Below, piece by piece: positions 1 to 10,290 of a stretch of 64,000 nt of DNA. A program made the position numbers and the translations under genes. Location of the stretch: the NCBI GenBank assembly GCA_947488195.1, contig CANKYR010000001.1, positions 1 to 64,000 of the forward strand. Direction: 5' to 3'. This DNA comes from Flavobacteriales bacterium (lineage in GTDB: Bacteria; Bacteroidota; Bacteroidia; Flavobacteriales_D; Sanyastnellaceae). How positions within the stretch are numbered: the first letter of the stretch is position 1; each line of letters begins with the position of its first letter. The notes under the pieces are model-generated. The model saw only the letters and a list, made by a program, of their open reading frames with translations, was not told the DNA's origin and did not search any database.

Positions 1-679
<679 letters not shown>

Positions 680-692
680 TCATTCTGCGCCC

Positions 693-700
693 TATCTTCG
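693..700 (+). promoter_or_regulatory. -7 promoter-like element for leuS
   Basis: TATCTTCG, ATG at 721. Confidence 0.45.
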
Positions 701-720
701 CGAACGATTCTACACGATTT

Positions 721-3528
721 ATGGAATACGATTTTAGAAATATTGAAGCTTACTGGCGCAAGAAATGGGCCCAGGACGAGTCTTATAAAGTTACCGAAGA
801 CCCGAATAAGAAGAAGTTTTACGTCTTAGACATGTTCCCCTATCCAAGCGGGGCAGGGCTTCACGTCGGTCATCCACTGGGGTATATCGCCTCAGATATT
901 TATGCTCGATACATGCGTCACAAAGGATACAATGTATTGCATCCGATGGGCTACGATTCGTTCGGACTTCCAGCAGAACAATACGCAATTCTAACCGGAC
1001 AGCACCCGGCGAAAACAACAGAGCAGAACATTGCGCGCTACCGCGAACAGCTTGATAAGATTGGTTTTTCATACGATTGGAGCAGAGAAGTTCGAACGAG
1101 CTCTCCGGAATATTACAAGTGGACACAATGGATTTTCGGATTGTTGTTCAACGCTTGGTACGATTTAGAAACGAACAAGACTCGACCTATTTCCGAGTTA
1201 ATTGCGAAGTTTGAAGAGAACGGTTCGTACGGCGTGAATGCGCACATGGACGAAGACTGGTGGAAGACTTATTTGTTGGAAGCCGACCATATTTTCTCAG
1301 CTCATTTCGAAGGAGAATTCACAGACACCGATTGGAAGAGCATGAGCGAAGCGCAAAAGGAAGCGTTGCTTATGAATTACCGCGTGTCTTATTTGGCTGA
1401 CTCTTTAGTGAATTGGTGTACGGCTTTGGGAACCGTTTTAGCGAACGATGAAATCAAAGACGGTGTTAGCGAACGCGGCGGACATGCCGTTGAGCAAAAG
1501 AAAATGCGTCAATGGAGTATGCGCATTTCGGCTTATTCGGAACGATTGATTTCCGATTTAGACACGATAGATTGGCCCGATAACATTAAAGAAATTCAAC
1601 GCAACTGGATTGGAAAATCTTCCGGAGCACGCGTTCGTTTTCAGGCAGAAAAAGAAGTAACGATTGAAGTATTCACAACGCGTCCGGATACATTATACGG
1701 CGTTTCATTTTTAACATTGGCTCCTGAACACGAAAGTGTAGAAGTCTTGACCACAGAGGAACAGCGCGACGCTGTGTCGGAATACGTTGCGAATTCCAAG
1801 TTGAAGACAGAACGCGAACGCATGGCCGAGAAGAAAATCTCAGGTGTGTTCACGGGAGGCTACGCGCAGCACCCATTAACGGGAGATCAAGTTCCCGTTT
1901 GGATAGGCGATTACGTGTTGGCAGGATATGGAACTGGGGCTGTAATGGCTGTTCCAGCAGGAGATCAACGCGACTATGATTTCGCGAAGCATTTCAACCT
2001 AGAAATAAAAAATATTTTTGCTGAATCTGATTTGTCAGAGAAGGCAGAAACTTCAAAGGATGCGCTGTTAGCGAATTCAGATTTCTTGAACGGAATGAAT
2101 TACTACGCTGCATTTGACGCGGTGTGTGAGCGTTTGATGGAAATTGGTGCAGGAGAAAAGAGAGTGAACTATAGACTTCGCGACGCGGTGTTTAGCCGTC
2201 AGCGTTATTGGGGAGAGCCGTTTCCGATTTATTATGAAAACGGAATTCCGCGATTAATTGAAACAGAAGAACTTCCTACGCAATTGCCCGATGTAGACGC
2301 GTATCTTCCAACAGAATCAGGCGAACCACCGTTGGCTCGTGCAACGAATTGGGAAAGAAACGGTATGCCCATGGAGTGCAACACCATGCCGGGTTGGGCA
2401 GGATCTTCGTGGTATTTCTTGCGTTACATGGACCCGAACAATCATTCGGTTTTTGCATCGGAAGAGCGCATAAAATATTGGGGACAAGTAGACTTGTATA
2501 TGGGCGGTGCCGAGCACGCAACCGGACACTTGTTGTATTCTCGTTTTTGGACGAAAGTGTTGTTCGACCTGGGATACATTCCATTCAACGAGCCATTTAA
2601 AAAGATGATAAACCAAGGAATGATCCTAGGTCGTAGCAGCTTTGTTTACCGCATAAAAGACAGCAACACTTTCATTTCTTTCGAGCGAAGAAAAGAGTTT
2701 GAAACACAGCGCTTGTATGCAGACATTTCATTGGTTGACAATGATAAATTGAATATTGAAGGATTTAAGAGCTGGCTTCCAGAATACGCAAACGCAGAAT
2801 TCATGTTGAATGAAAACAGCGAATACACGTGCGGTTGGGAAGTTGAGAAAATGTCGAAGTCGAAGTACAATGTTCAAACTCCAGATGAATTAATTGAAAA
2901 GTTCGGCGCAGACACTTTACGCTGCTACGAAATGTTCTTAGGACCAGTTGAACAAAGCAAACCGTGGGATACTAAGGGTATTAGCGGGGTGCACAATTTC
3001 TTGCGTCGCTTCCACCGTTTATTCTTGGAGAACGAAACGTTTTCTGTTTCCTCTGAAGAGGCCACTGCGGCTGAAATGCGGGTGGTTCACAAGACTATAA
3101 AAAAGATAACCGAAGACCTTGAGCGCTTCTCTTGGAATACCGTTGTTAGTGCTTGCATGATTGCGACCAATGAGCTTACAGATCTGAAATGCAACAAACG
3201 TCAGGTGTTGGAGCCTTTGGTTGTTTTGCTTTCTCCGTATGCCCCTCACTTGGCTGAAGAACTTTGGAAGAATTTAGGTCATTCAACTTCAGTGATGAAT
3301 GAATCATGGCCAATTGCCGAGAACAAGTATTTGGAAGAAGAGAATTTCGAATATGCGATTTCATTCAATGGAAAAACAAGATTTTTCTTATCGCTTCCTG
3401 CCGGGATGAGTGCCGCGGATGTTGAGGCGGAGGTGATGGCGCACGACAGCACCGCGAAATATTTGGAAGGAAAAAGCCCGAAAAAGATTATTGTTGTTCC
3501 AAAACGTATTGTGAATGTAGTTATGTAG
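721..3528 (+). CDS. leuS: Leucyl-tRNA synthetase
   Basis: FPYPSGAGLHVGHPLGY (HIGH region) and KMSKSKYN (KMSKS); 935 aa. Confidence 0.98.
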   Translation: MEYDFRNIEAYWRKKWAQDESYKVTEDPNKKKFYVLDMFPYPSGAGLHVGHPLGYIASDIYARYMRHKGYNVLHPMGYDSFGLPAEQYAILTGQHPAKTTEQNIARYREQLDKIGFSYDWSREVRTSSPEYYKWTQWIFGLLFNAWYDLETNKTRPISELIAKFEENGSYGVNAHMDEDWWKTYLLEADHIFSAHFEGEFTDTDWKSMSEAQKEALLMNYRVSYLADSLVNWCTALGTVLANDEIKDGVSERGGHAVEQKKMRQWSMRISAYSERLISDLDTIDWPDNIKEIQRNWIGKSSGARVRFQAEKEVTIEVFTTRPDTLYGVSFLTLAPEHESVEVLTTEEQRDAVSEYVANSKLKTERERMAEKKISGVFTGGYAQHPLTGDQVPVWIGDYVLAGYGTGAVMAVPAGDQRDYDFAKHFNLEIKNIFAESDLSEKAETSKDALLANSDFLNGMNYYAAFDAVCERLMEIGAGEKRVNYRLRDAVFSRQRYWGEPFPIYYENGIPRLIETEELPTQLPDVDAYLPTESGEPPLARATNWERNGMPMECNTMPGWAGSSWYFLRYMDPNNHSVFASEERIKYWGQVDLYMGGAEHATGHLLYSRFWTKVLFDLGYIPFNEPFKKMINQGMILGRSSFVYRIKDSNTFISFERRKEFETQRLYADISLVDNDKLNIEGFKSWLPEYANAEFMLNENSEYTCGWEVEKMSKSKYNVQTPDELIEKFGADTLRCYEMFLGPVEQSKPWDTKGISGVHNFLRRFHRLFLENETFSVSSEEATAAEMRVVHKTIKKITEDLERFSWNTVVSACMIATNELTDLKCNKRQVLEPLVVLLSPYAPHLAEELWKNLGHSTSVMNESWPIAENKYLEEENFEYAISFNGKTRFFLSLPAGMSAADVEAEVMAHDSTAKYLEGKSPKKIIVVPKRIVNVVM

Positions 3529-3531
3529 CAC

Positions 3532-3539
3532 TACCTTTG
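3532..3539 (+). promoter_or_regulatory. -7 promoter-like element 8 nt before the dnaG ATG
   Basis: TACCTTTG-GTAGTCCC-ATG, within dyad CTACC-TTT-GGTAG. Confidence 0.45.
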
Positions 3540-3547
3540 GTAGTCCC

Positions 3548-5512
3548 ATGATTTCCCGTTCCACCATAGATCGAATTTTTCAGGCCATTCTTATTGAAGA
3601 TGTGGTTGGCGAGTTCGTTCATTTGAAAAAAAGCGGGTCTTCTTATCGCGGCCTTTCTCCGTTTGTGAATGAAAAAACACCGAGTTTTTTCGTTGTTCCA
3701 GCGAAAGGAATTTACAAAGATTTCAGTTCAGGGAAAGGCGGAAACGCCATTGACTTCCTCATGCAGCACGAGAAGCTTACCTATCCGGAAGCCTTGCGTT
3801 GGTTGGCGAACAGGTACAACATTGAGATTGAAGAAGAGAGTCAGACGGAAGAACAAAAAGCTGAAAAAAGCGAGCGCGAACAACTTTCTGTTGTTACGGA
3901 TTACGCCAATAAATACTTCCAAGATCAGATGTACAATTCGGAAATGGGAAGAGCCATTGGCCTTTCTTATTTCGAAGCGCGCGGATTTCGCGAAGACACC
4001 CTGAAGAAATTTCAGTTGGGTTATTGTCCAGATGGATGGGACAAGATGTCCCAAGCAGCCCTATCTGCAGGACATTCGCTAACTTATTTATTGAAGACGG
4101 GATTAACGCGTGAAAAGGACGGTTCGCCTTATGATTTCTTCCGCGGAAGAGTGATGTTCCCGATTCACAATGTGAGTGGAAAAGTGATTGCCTTTGGTGG
4201 AAGAACACTGAAGGCGGAGAAGGACATTGCGAAGTATTTCAACAGTCCGGAAAGCGATCTTTATCACAAGTCGAACACCTTGTACGGCTTGCACCTCGCG
4301 AAGAACGCGATGGTGAAGGAAGACAACTGTTTTTTGGTTGAAGGATATACAGATGTGATTGCCCTTCACCAAGCGGGCGTTGAGAATGTGGTCGCGAGTA
4401 GCGGAACAAGTTTGACCGAAGGGCAGATTCGTTTGATTCGCCGATTCACTCAAAACATTACTATTCTATACGACGGAGACAAAGCTGGAATTAAAGCGAG
4501 TTTCCGAGGTATTGACATGATATTGAAGGAAGGGATGAACGTTCGCGTTTCGTCATTCCCAGATGGAGACGATCCTGACAGTTATTCTAGAAAGCACAGC
4601 AGCGAAGAGATTCAGCTGTATGTGAAGGACAATGCGAAAGATTTTATTCGATATAAAACCGCATTACTTCTTGAAGAGGTTGGTAATGACCCCATTAAAA
4701 AAGCGGGATTAATTCGCGGAATTGTGGATAGCATTGCGCTTATTCCGGATGCCATTAAGCGATCGGTATTTGTTCAAGACTGTTCGCAAATTATGGGCAT
4801 TGGAGAGTCTGTTCTGTTCTTAGAACTGAACAAATCACTTCAAGAAAATTTAAAGAAAGGCCCAGGAAAACCAGCTTCTTCTGAAGAAGGCGGTGTTCAC
4901 ACAACTGTTGAAGCTCCATCGCCTTTTGACGAAACGGTTCCGATTCCGGATGCACTGAATGCAGAGGCCCAAGAGCGAGATTTCCTGCGCATTTTGTTGA
5001 TGTATGGCGAATATGAAATGCCCATTGAAATAGTGAACGAAGAAGGAAAACGTGAAGTGATTCATTTATCGGTGGCTGATTATTTAATTGGAAATCTCGA
5101 GCACGACTTCATGACGCTTCAGTCTGAAGTTTACTCGAAAATGTTAAAGGAGTATTTGGAATTGGTGAAGGACAATCAGATGCCGAGTCATCACAATTTT
5201 ACTTCTCATGAGGAAGAGAGCGTAAGAAGTGAAGCGGTAAACGTTTTAACCACGCGCCACCAAATTAGCGAGAACTGGAAATCGAAACACGGCATATTAA
5301 CTGAATCAGAGGAGTACGTCATAGGAAAGGCCGCGAAAGATTGTTTATTTCGCATGAAAATGCGCCACGTACAAATAGCAGCGAAGGCCATTGAATCTCA
5401 ATTGGAAGGCGAGTCCAACGAAGATGAAGTGATGATATTATTGGCGGAAAAGAAACGATTGGACGAAGTGCGAAAGCAATTAGCAGATAATTTTGGTACA
5501 GTGGTTTTATAA
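3548..5512 (+). CDS. dnaG: DNA primase DnaG
   Basis: N-terminal primase domain and Toprim (LVEGYTDVIALHQAG, YDGDKAGIKA). The usual N-terminal zinc-finger cysteines are not obvious in the translation. Confidence 0.95.
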   Translation: MISRSTIDRIFQAILIEDVVGEFVHLKKSGSSYRGLSPFVNEKTPSFFVVPAKGIYKDFSSGKGGNAIDFLMQHEKLTYPEALRWLANRYNIEIEEESQTEEQKAEKSEREQLSVVTDYANKYFQDQMYNSEMGRAIGLSYFEARGFREDTLKKFQLGYCPDGWDKMSQAALSAGHSLTYLLKTGLTREKDGSPYDFFRGRVMFPIHNVSGKVIAFGGRTLKAEKDIAKYFNSPESDLYHKSNTLYGLHLAKNAMVKEDNCFLVEGYTDVIALHQAGVENVVASSGTSLTEGQIRLIRRFTQNITILYDGDKAGIKASFRGIDMILKEGMNVRVSSFPDGDDPDSYSRKHSSEEIQLYVKDNAKDFIRYKTALLLEEVGNDPIKKAGLIRGIVDSIALIPDAIKRSVFVQDCSQIMGIGESVLFLELNKSLQENLKKGPGKPASSEEGGVHTTVEAPSPFDETVPIPDALNAEAQERDFLRILLMYGEYEMPIEIVNEEGKREVIHLSVADYLIGNLEHDFMTLQSEVYSKMLKEYLELVKDNQMPSHHNFTSHEEESVRSEAVNVLTTRHQISENWKSKHGILTESEEYVIGKAAKDCLFRMKMRHVQIAAKAIESQLEGESNEDEVMILLAEKKRLDEVRKQLADNFGTVVL

Positions 5513-5521
5513 AACAGTAAC

Positions 5522-5746
5522 ATGGAAAAAGCGATGAGATACCCAATGCCAGGTGAGCGTTGGAAACATTACAAAGGCGGGGTTTATGAAATTATTACGC
5601 TAGCGAATCACAGTGAAAACCAAGAGGCCTTGGTTGTTTATAAATCCATTCCTTTTGGCTCTGTATACGCCCGTCCGCTTGCTATGTGGGAAGACGAGTG
5701 TGAGCTTGGACGCATTAAGTTCAAGCGTTTTGAAGTTATTGAATAA
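5522..5746 (+). CDS. DUF1653-like small protein
   Basis: 74 aa, GERWKHYKGGVYEIITLANHSENQEALVVYKS...GSVYARPLAMWEDE resembles DUF1653. Confidence 0.75.
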   Translation: MEKAMRYPMPGERWKHYKGGVYEIITLANHSENQEALVVYKSIPFGSVYARPLAMWEDECELGRIKFKRFEVIE

Positions 5747-5773
5747 GTTGAAAAGTCTAACGTCTGAAGGGGA

Positions 5774-5791
5774 GGTTTTCAATTGAAAACC
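5774..5791. promoter_or_regulatory. 18-bp perfect palindrome upstream of clpP
   Basis: GGTTTTCAATTGAAAACC equals its own reverse complement; 29 nt before the clpP ATG. Confidence 0.6.
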
Positions 5792-5819
5792 GCTGTATCT
5801 TCGACACAAATATTACTAT

Positions 5820-6500
5820 ATGTTTGAACGCAAAGAATTTAAAAAATATGCTACTGGTCATCTAGGTATCAATAGCACAGTGGTGAACGATGTGATCTCT
5901 CACATGTATGGTCCAGAGAACATGACAAGAACAGTTATTGAAGAGCGTCACATGCCTTTCCGTGAGGTAGATGTGTTTTCTCGTTTGATGGCTGATAGAA
6001 TTATTTTCTTGGGAACTGAAATCGATGACTATATCGCGAATATTATTCAAGCGCAGTTGTTGTTTTTAGAAAGCACAGATTCTAAAAAAGACATTCAGAT
6101 TTACATTAACTCTCCAGGAGGAAGTGTATACGCAGGTCTAGGTATCTACGACACCATGCAATACATTAATCCAGACGTTGCAACGATTTGCACAGGTATG
6201 GCTGCTTCTATGGGAGCTGTTTTGTTGTGTGCTGGTGAAGCAGGAAAACGCACTGGATTGAAGCACTCTCGCGTTATGATTCACCAACCTCTAGGAGGCG
6301 CGCGTGGACAAGCCTCAGACATTGAAATCACGGCACGTGAAATTCAAAAATTGAAGAAAGAGTTGTATGATATTATTGCTACACACAGCGGTAAGACATA
6401 CGATCAAGTTTGGGCAGATAGCGATCGCGATTATTGGATGATTGCATCTGAGGCGAAAGAGTACGGAATGATTGACGAAGTTTTAGAAAGAAAAGTATAA
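5820..6500 (+). CDS. clpP: ATP-dependent Clp protease proteolytic subunit
   Basis: [40 protein letters not shown]. Confidence 0.98.
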   Translation: MFERKEFKKYATGHLGINSTVVNDVISHMYGPENMTRTVIEERHMPFREVDVFSRLMADRIIFLGTEIDDYIANIIQAQLLFLESTDSKKDIQIYINSPGGSVYAGLGIYDTMQYINPDVATICTGMAASMGAVLLCAGEAGKRTGLKHSRVMIHQPLGGARGQASDIEITAREIQKLKKELYDIIATHSGKTYDQVWADSDRDYWMIASEAKEYGMIDEVLERKV

Positions 6501-6521
6501 GAATTTCAAACCGAATAAAAG

Positions 6522-6553
6522 TAGAGACACGACTTTCGTGTCTCTATTTGTTT
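6522..6553 (+). terminator. Rho-independent terminator after clpP
   Basis: TAGAGACACGA-CTT-TCGTGTCTCTA perfect 11-bp stem followed by TTTGTTT. Confidence 0.85.
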
Positions 6554-6560
6554 ATAGACT

Positions 6561-9020
6561 ATGAAGACTTTTTTTGTTGATGTTGTTGTCCCGTTGGCGC
6601 TTCCGCAAGTGCTTACCTACAGGGTTCCTGTAGCCTGGGAGAGCCATGTTCAGCAAGGGATTCGCGTGGTAGTGCCATTGGGAAAGTCGAAACGATACAC
6701 AGGAATTGTGTGGCGTGTCCATGAAGAAGTTCCGCAAGATTATGCGGCTAAGTATTTTGAAGAAGTGTTGGACGATGTTCCGGTAGTTTCAGAAACACAA
6801 ATGAAATTGTGGGACTGGATAGCGAAATACTATGCTTGCACGCTCGGAGAAGTTATGACGGCAGCTCTTCCAAGTGGATTGAAACTATCGAGTGAAACGG
6901 TTTACACAACAAAAGATTTGTCTGTTGAACTAACACCGAATGAACGTTCGGTTTTAGATGTGATTGTTGAAAAAGACCGTGGAATGGGCGTTATGTCGAA
7001 AGACATTCAACACGCATTGCCGAAAGTTTCCATTCATTCTACATTAAAAAATCTATTGAAGAAGAACGCCATTGCGTCGTTCGAAGAAGTGAAAGAGAAG
7101 TTCATTCCGAAGCGAGTTTCTTATGTGAGTTTAGGAGAAAACGGAAATACCGACGAGCAGTTGCAACAACATTTTTCGTCTTTGGAAAAACGCAATGCGG
7201 ACAAGCAAATTCAAGTGTTGATGACGTTTTTGCAAATGAGCAAATGGGACGGAAAGAGCGGAGAATCTGTAAAGAAGAAGGAACTTGAAATTCAATCGAA
7301 GACAGACGCTTCTGCTGTTTCTGCTTTGGTGAAAAAGGGAATTCTTGCAATAGAAGATCGCTCTGAATTGCGTATGATAAGCGGAGATCACGAACTTCTT
7401 CCGTTGCCAGTTTTAAGTGAATTGCAACAAAGCGCCTTTGAAAAAATTAAATCGCATGCAGGAGTAACACTGCTGCACGGAGTAACCTCTTCCGGAAAAA
7501 CAGAAGTGTATTTGCACCTCATGCAAGAGCAAATTCAACAAGGCAAACAAGTGTTGTTGTTGGTTCCTGAAATTGCATTGACATCGCATTTGATAGATCG
7601 CATTCAACGTTTTTTTGGAGTTCGTGTGGGTATTTACCACAGCGGCTACAGTACCCATGAACGCACAGAAGTGTGGCATCGGGTGCATTCTGAATTGCAT
7701 AGATTCGATATAGTGCTTGGCGCTCGTTCAGGAGTGTTTCTTCCTTTCGAAAATCTGGGATTAATTATCGTAGATGAAGAACACGAAGGCACATTCAAAC
7801 AACAAGATCCAGCTCCGCGATATCACGCGCGAGACACTGCTATTAAGTTAAGTGTTTTATCGAATGCGCAAGTGGTGTTAGGAAGCGCAACACCTTCGTT
7901 GGAATCGTACTTCAATGCGACACAAGAAAAATATCAGCTGGTTGAAATGTTCGAGCGTTATGGCAATGCTGTTCAACCTAAAATAGATTTTGTAAATCTG
8001 CGATCAGAGCTTCAGGCGAAGAGAATGCAGGGAGTTTTTTCTTCGATTTTATTGGAGGCTATAGACTCAACGGTAAAGGCGGGAAAGCAAGTTATTTTGT
8101 TCCAGAACCGAAGAGGGTATACGCCGCTGTGGGAGTGCGAGATGTGTCATTACACACCCGAGTGTAAGAACTGCGACGTGAGTTTGACGTATCATAAATT
8201 TCATCATGAACTCCGTTGTCATTACTGCGGTCATCATGAAATTCCTGTTCAGCAATGTCCGTCTTGCGGAGCGAACGCATTCAAAATGTTGGGCGCAGGA
8301 ACGGAACGCATTGAAGAAGAGTTGGGCGAGTGTTTGCCGCATTTGCGTATTTCTCGCATGGACTTAGACGTTGCAAAGGGAAAGAATGCGCACCATAAAA
8401 TAATTTCGGAATTCGAAAGCGGAATGACCGATGTGCTCATTGGAACGCAGATGGTGACGAAGGGTTTAGATTTTAGCAACGTTCATTTGGTAGGCATACT
8501 GAATGCCGATCGCATGTTGAAGCACCCCGACTTTCGCTCGATAGAACGTGCGTTTCAGATGATGGTTCAGGTTGCGGGAAGAAGTGGAAGAAGAGAGGAA
8601 AGAGGCCGAGTGCTGATACAAACTTACGCTCCCGAGCATTGGGTTTTTCCCTTGATTGAAAACAATCAGTACGGACAATTTTTTGCTTTGGAGTTAGCAG
8701 AACGCAAGCAGTTTAGGTATCCGCCATTTACGCGCATGATAAAGCTCTCCTTGAAACACAAGGAACAAGGAGTGGTGCTTAGCGCAGCAGCAGAACTTGG
8801 AACGTGGTTTTTCAAATCGTTATTTGGAAATTATACAGGCCCCGAAACGCCTGCCATTGGACGCGTGAACAACTATTACATTCAACAATTTTGGATTCGA
8901 ATTCCGAATGAAATAACACCAGCTCAAGTGAAGCGCTATCTCATAGATTGTTCGCATTCACTCACGTCTCAACAGAAATATAAAATGGTTCGCGTGTCTA
9001 TTGACGTAGACCCTATGTAA
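6561..9020 (+). CDS. priA: Primosomal protein N' (replication restart helicase PriA)
   Basis: GVTSSGKTEVY, DEEHEGTFKQQDPAPRYHARD, zinc-binding cysteines CEMCHYTPECKNCD...CHYCGHHEIPVQQCPSCG. Confidence 0.98.
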   Translation: MKTFFVDVVVPLALPQVLTYRVPVAWESHVQQGIRVVVPLGKSKRYTGIVWRVHEEVPQDYAAKYFEEVLDDVPVVSETQMKLWDWIAKYYACTLGEVMTAALPSGLKLSSETVYTTKDLSVELTPNERSVLDVIVEKDRGMGVMSKDIQHALPKVSIHSTLKNLLKKNAIASFEEVKEKFIPKRVSYVSLGENGNTDEQLQQHFSSLEKRNADKQIQVLMTFLQMSKWDGKSGESVKKKELEIQSKTDASAVSALVKKGILAIEDRSELRMISGDHELLPLPVLSELQQSAFEKIKSHAGVTLLHGVTSSGKTEVYLHLMQEQIQQGKQVLLLVPEIALTSHLIDRIQRFFGVRVGIYHSGYSTHERTEVWHRVHSELHRFDIVLGARSGVFLPFENLGLIIVDEEHEGTFKQQDPAPRYHARDTAIKLSVLSNAQVVLGSATPSLESYFNATQEKYQLVEMFERYGNAVQPKIDFVNLRSELQAKRMQGVFSSILLEAIDSTVKAGKQVILFQNRRGYTPLWECEMCHYTPECKNCDVSLTYHKFHHELRCHYCGHHEIPVQQCPSCGANAFKMLGAGTERIEEELGECLPHLRISRMDLDVAKGKNAHHKIISEFESGMTDVLIGTQMVTKGLDFSNVHLVGILNADRMLKHPDFRSIERAFQMMVQVAGRSGRREERGRVLIQTYAPEHWVFPLIENNQYGQFFALELAERKQFRYPPFTRMIKLSLKHKEQGVVLSAAAELGTWFFKSLFGNYTGPETPAIGRVNNYYIQQFWIRIPNEITPAQVKRYLIDCSHSLTSQQKYKMVRVSIDVDPM

Positions 9021-9035
9021 ACAGCCGAGTTTCAT

Positions 9036-9043
9036 TACCTTTG
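9036..9043 (+). promoter_or_regulatory. Bacteroidota -7 promoter element for clpX
   Basis: TACCTTTG matches TAnnTTTG. Confidence 0.5.
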
Positions 9044-9059
9044 TTGGAAAGAATTAAAG

Positions 9060-10289
9060 ATGGCCAAACTAGAGATTAACTGCTCGTTTTGTGGAAGAAA
9101 AAAGAGCGAGGTGAATGTTCTCATTGCGGGTGTTTCTGGACACATATGCGACGACTGCGCGAGACAAGCCAACGAGATTGTCAAAGAAGAGGCTGTTGTT
9201 CCGCAGGAAGAATTTAGCACTTCGGAATTAATGAAGCCTATTCAGATAAGAGATTTTTTAAATGAATACATCATTGGTCAAGACGAAGCCAAGAAGGTTT
9301 TGAGCGTTGCAGTGTACAATCACTACAAGCGATTGTCGCAGCACGCAGCAGGTAAGCAAGACGATGAAGTTGAAATTGAAAAATCGAACATTGTTTTGGT
9401 TGGTGAAACCGGAACAGGTAAAACACTTTTAGCGAAGACCATTGCGAAGATGTTGAATGTTCCGTTCTGCATTGCAGATGCTACCGTGCTTACACAAGCC
9501 GGTTACGTGGGAGAAGATGTTGAAAGTATTCTTTCTAGACTTTTACAAAGCGCAGACTTCGATGTGCAAAAGGCAGAACGCGGAATTGTATTCATTGATG
9601 AAATAGATAAGATTGCACGCAAGAGCGACAATCCAAGCATTACGCGCGACGTGAGTGGTGAAGGAGTTCAACAAGCATTATTGAAATTGCTGGAAGGAGC
9701 AGCGGTGAGTGTTCCCCCACAGGGCGGAAGAAAGCATCCGGAGCAGAAGATGATTCAAATTGACACCAAGAATATTTTGTTTGTTTGTGGAGGTGCGTTC
9801 GATGGAATTGACAAGCACATTGAGCGCCGCATGAACACAGCGAGCATCGGATATCGCAATGCATTTACGGTTGAAGAACAAGGCGGATGGTTGCAATACA
9901 TTGCTCCTGCCGATTTGAAACAGTTCGGATTAATTCCTGAATTAATTGGTCGCTTCCCGGTATTAACGTTTCTAAGTCCGCTAGACGAATCGGCATTGAG
10001 AAGAATTCTCACCGAACCGAAAAACGCGTTGGTGAAGCAGTATGTGAAGTTGTTTGAAATGGACGGGGTGAAACTTTCTTTCGAGAAAAAAGTATTGGAT
10101 TATATTGTTGAAAAAGCAATGACATACAAATTGGGGGCGCGGGGATTGCGTTCAATCTGCGAGGCTATCTTGTTGGATTTAATGTTTGAAATCCCGAATC
10201 AAACGGAAGAAAAAGAATTCAAAGTAACATTGGCCTATGCGCGAGATAAATTCGAAAGTTCGAAATTGAGTCAATTGAAGGTGGCGTAA
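9060..10289 (+). CDS. clpX: ATP-dependent Clp protease ATP-binding subunit ClpX
   Basis: Zinc finger [15 protein letters not shown], Walker [26 protein letters not shown]. Confidence 0.98.
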   Translation: MAKLEINCSFCGRKKSEVNVLIAGVSGHICDDCARQANEIVKEEAVVPQEEFSTSELMKPIQIRDFLNEYIIGQDEAKKVLSVAVYNHYKRLSQHAAGKQDDEVEIEKSNIVLVGETGTGKTLLAKTIAKMLNVPFCIADATVLTQAGYVGEDVESILSRLLQSADFDVQKAERGIVFIDEIDKIARKSDNPSITRDVSGEGVQQALLKLLEGAAVSVPPQGGRKHPEQKMIQIDTKNILFVCGGAFDGIDKHIERRMNTASIGYRNAFTVEEQGGWLQYIAPADLKQFGLIPELIGRFPVLTFLSPLDESALRRILTEPKNALVKQYVKLFEMDGVKLSFEKKVLDYIVEKAMTYKLGARGLRSICEAILLDLMFEIPNQTEEKEFKVTLAYARDKFESSKLSQLKVA

Positions 10290-10290
10290 A

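Noticed and set aside
791-1126. Antisense ORFs in the track (for example 791-1126, 11886-12413, 46191-46724, 62395-63036)
   Set aside because: They lie fully opposite well-recognised genes, have biased composition and no recognisable domain; treated as coding shadow.
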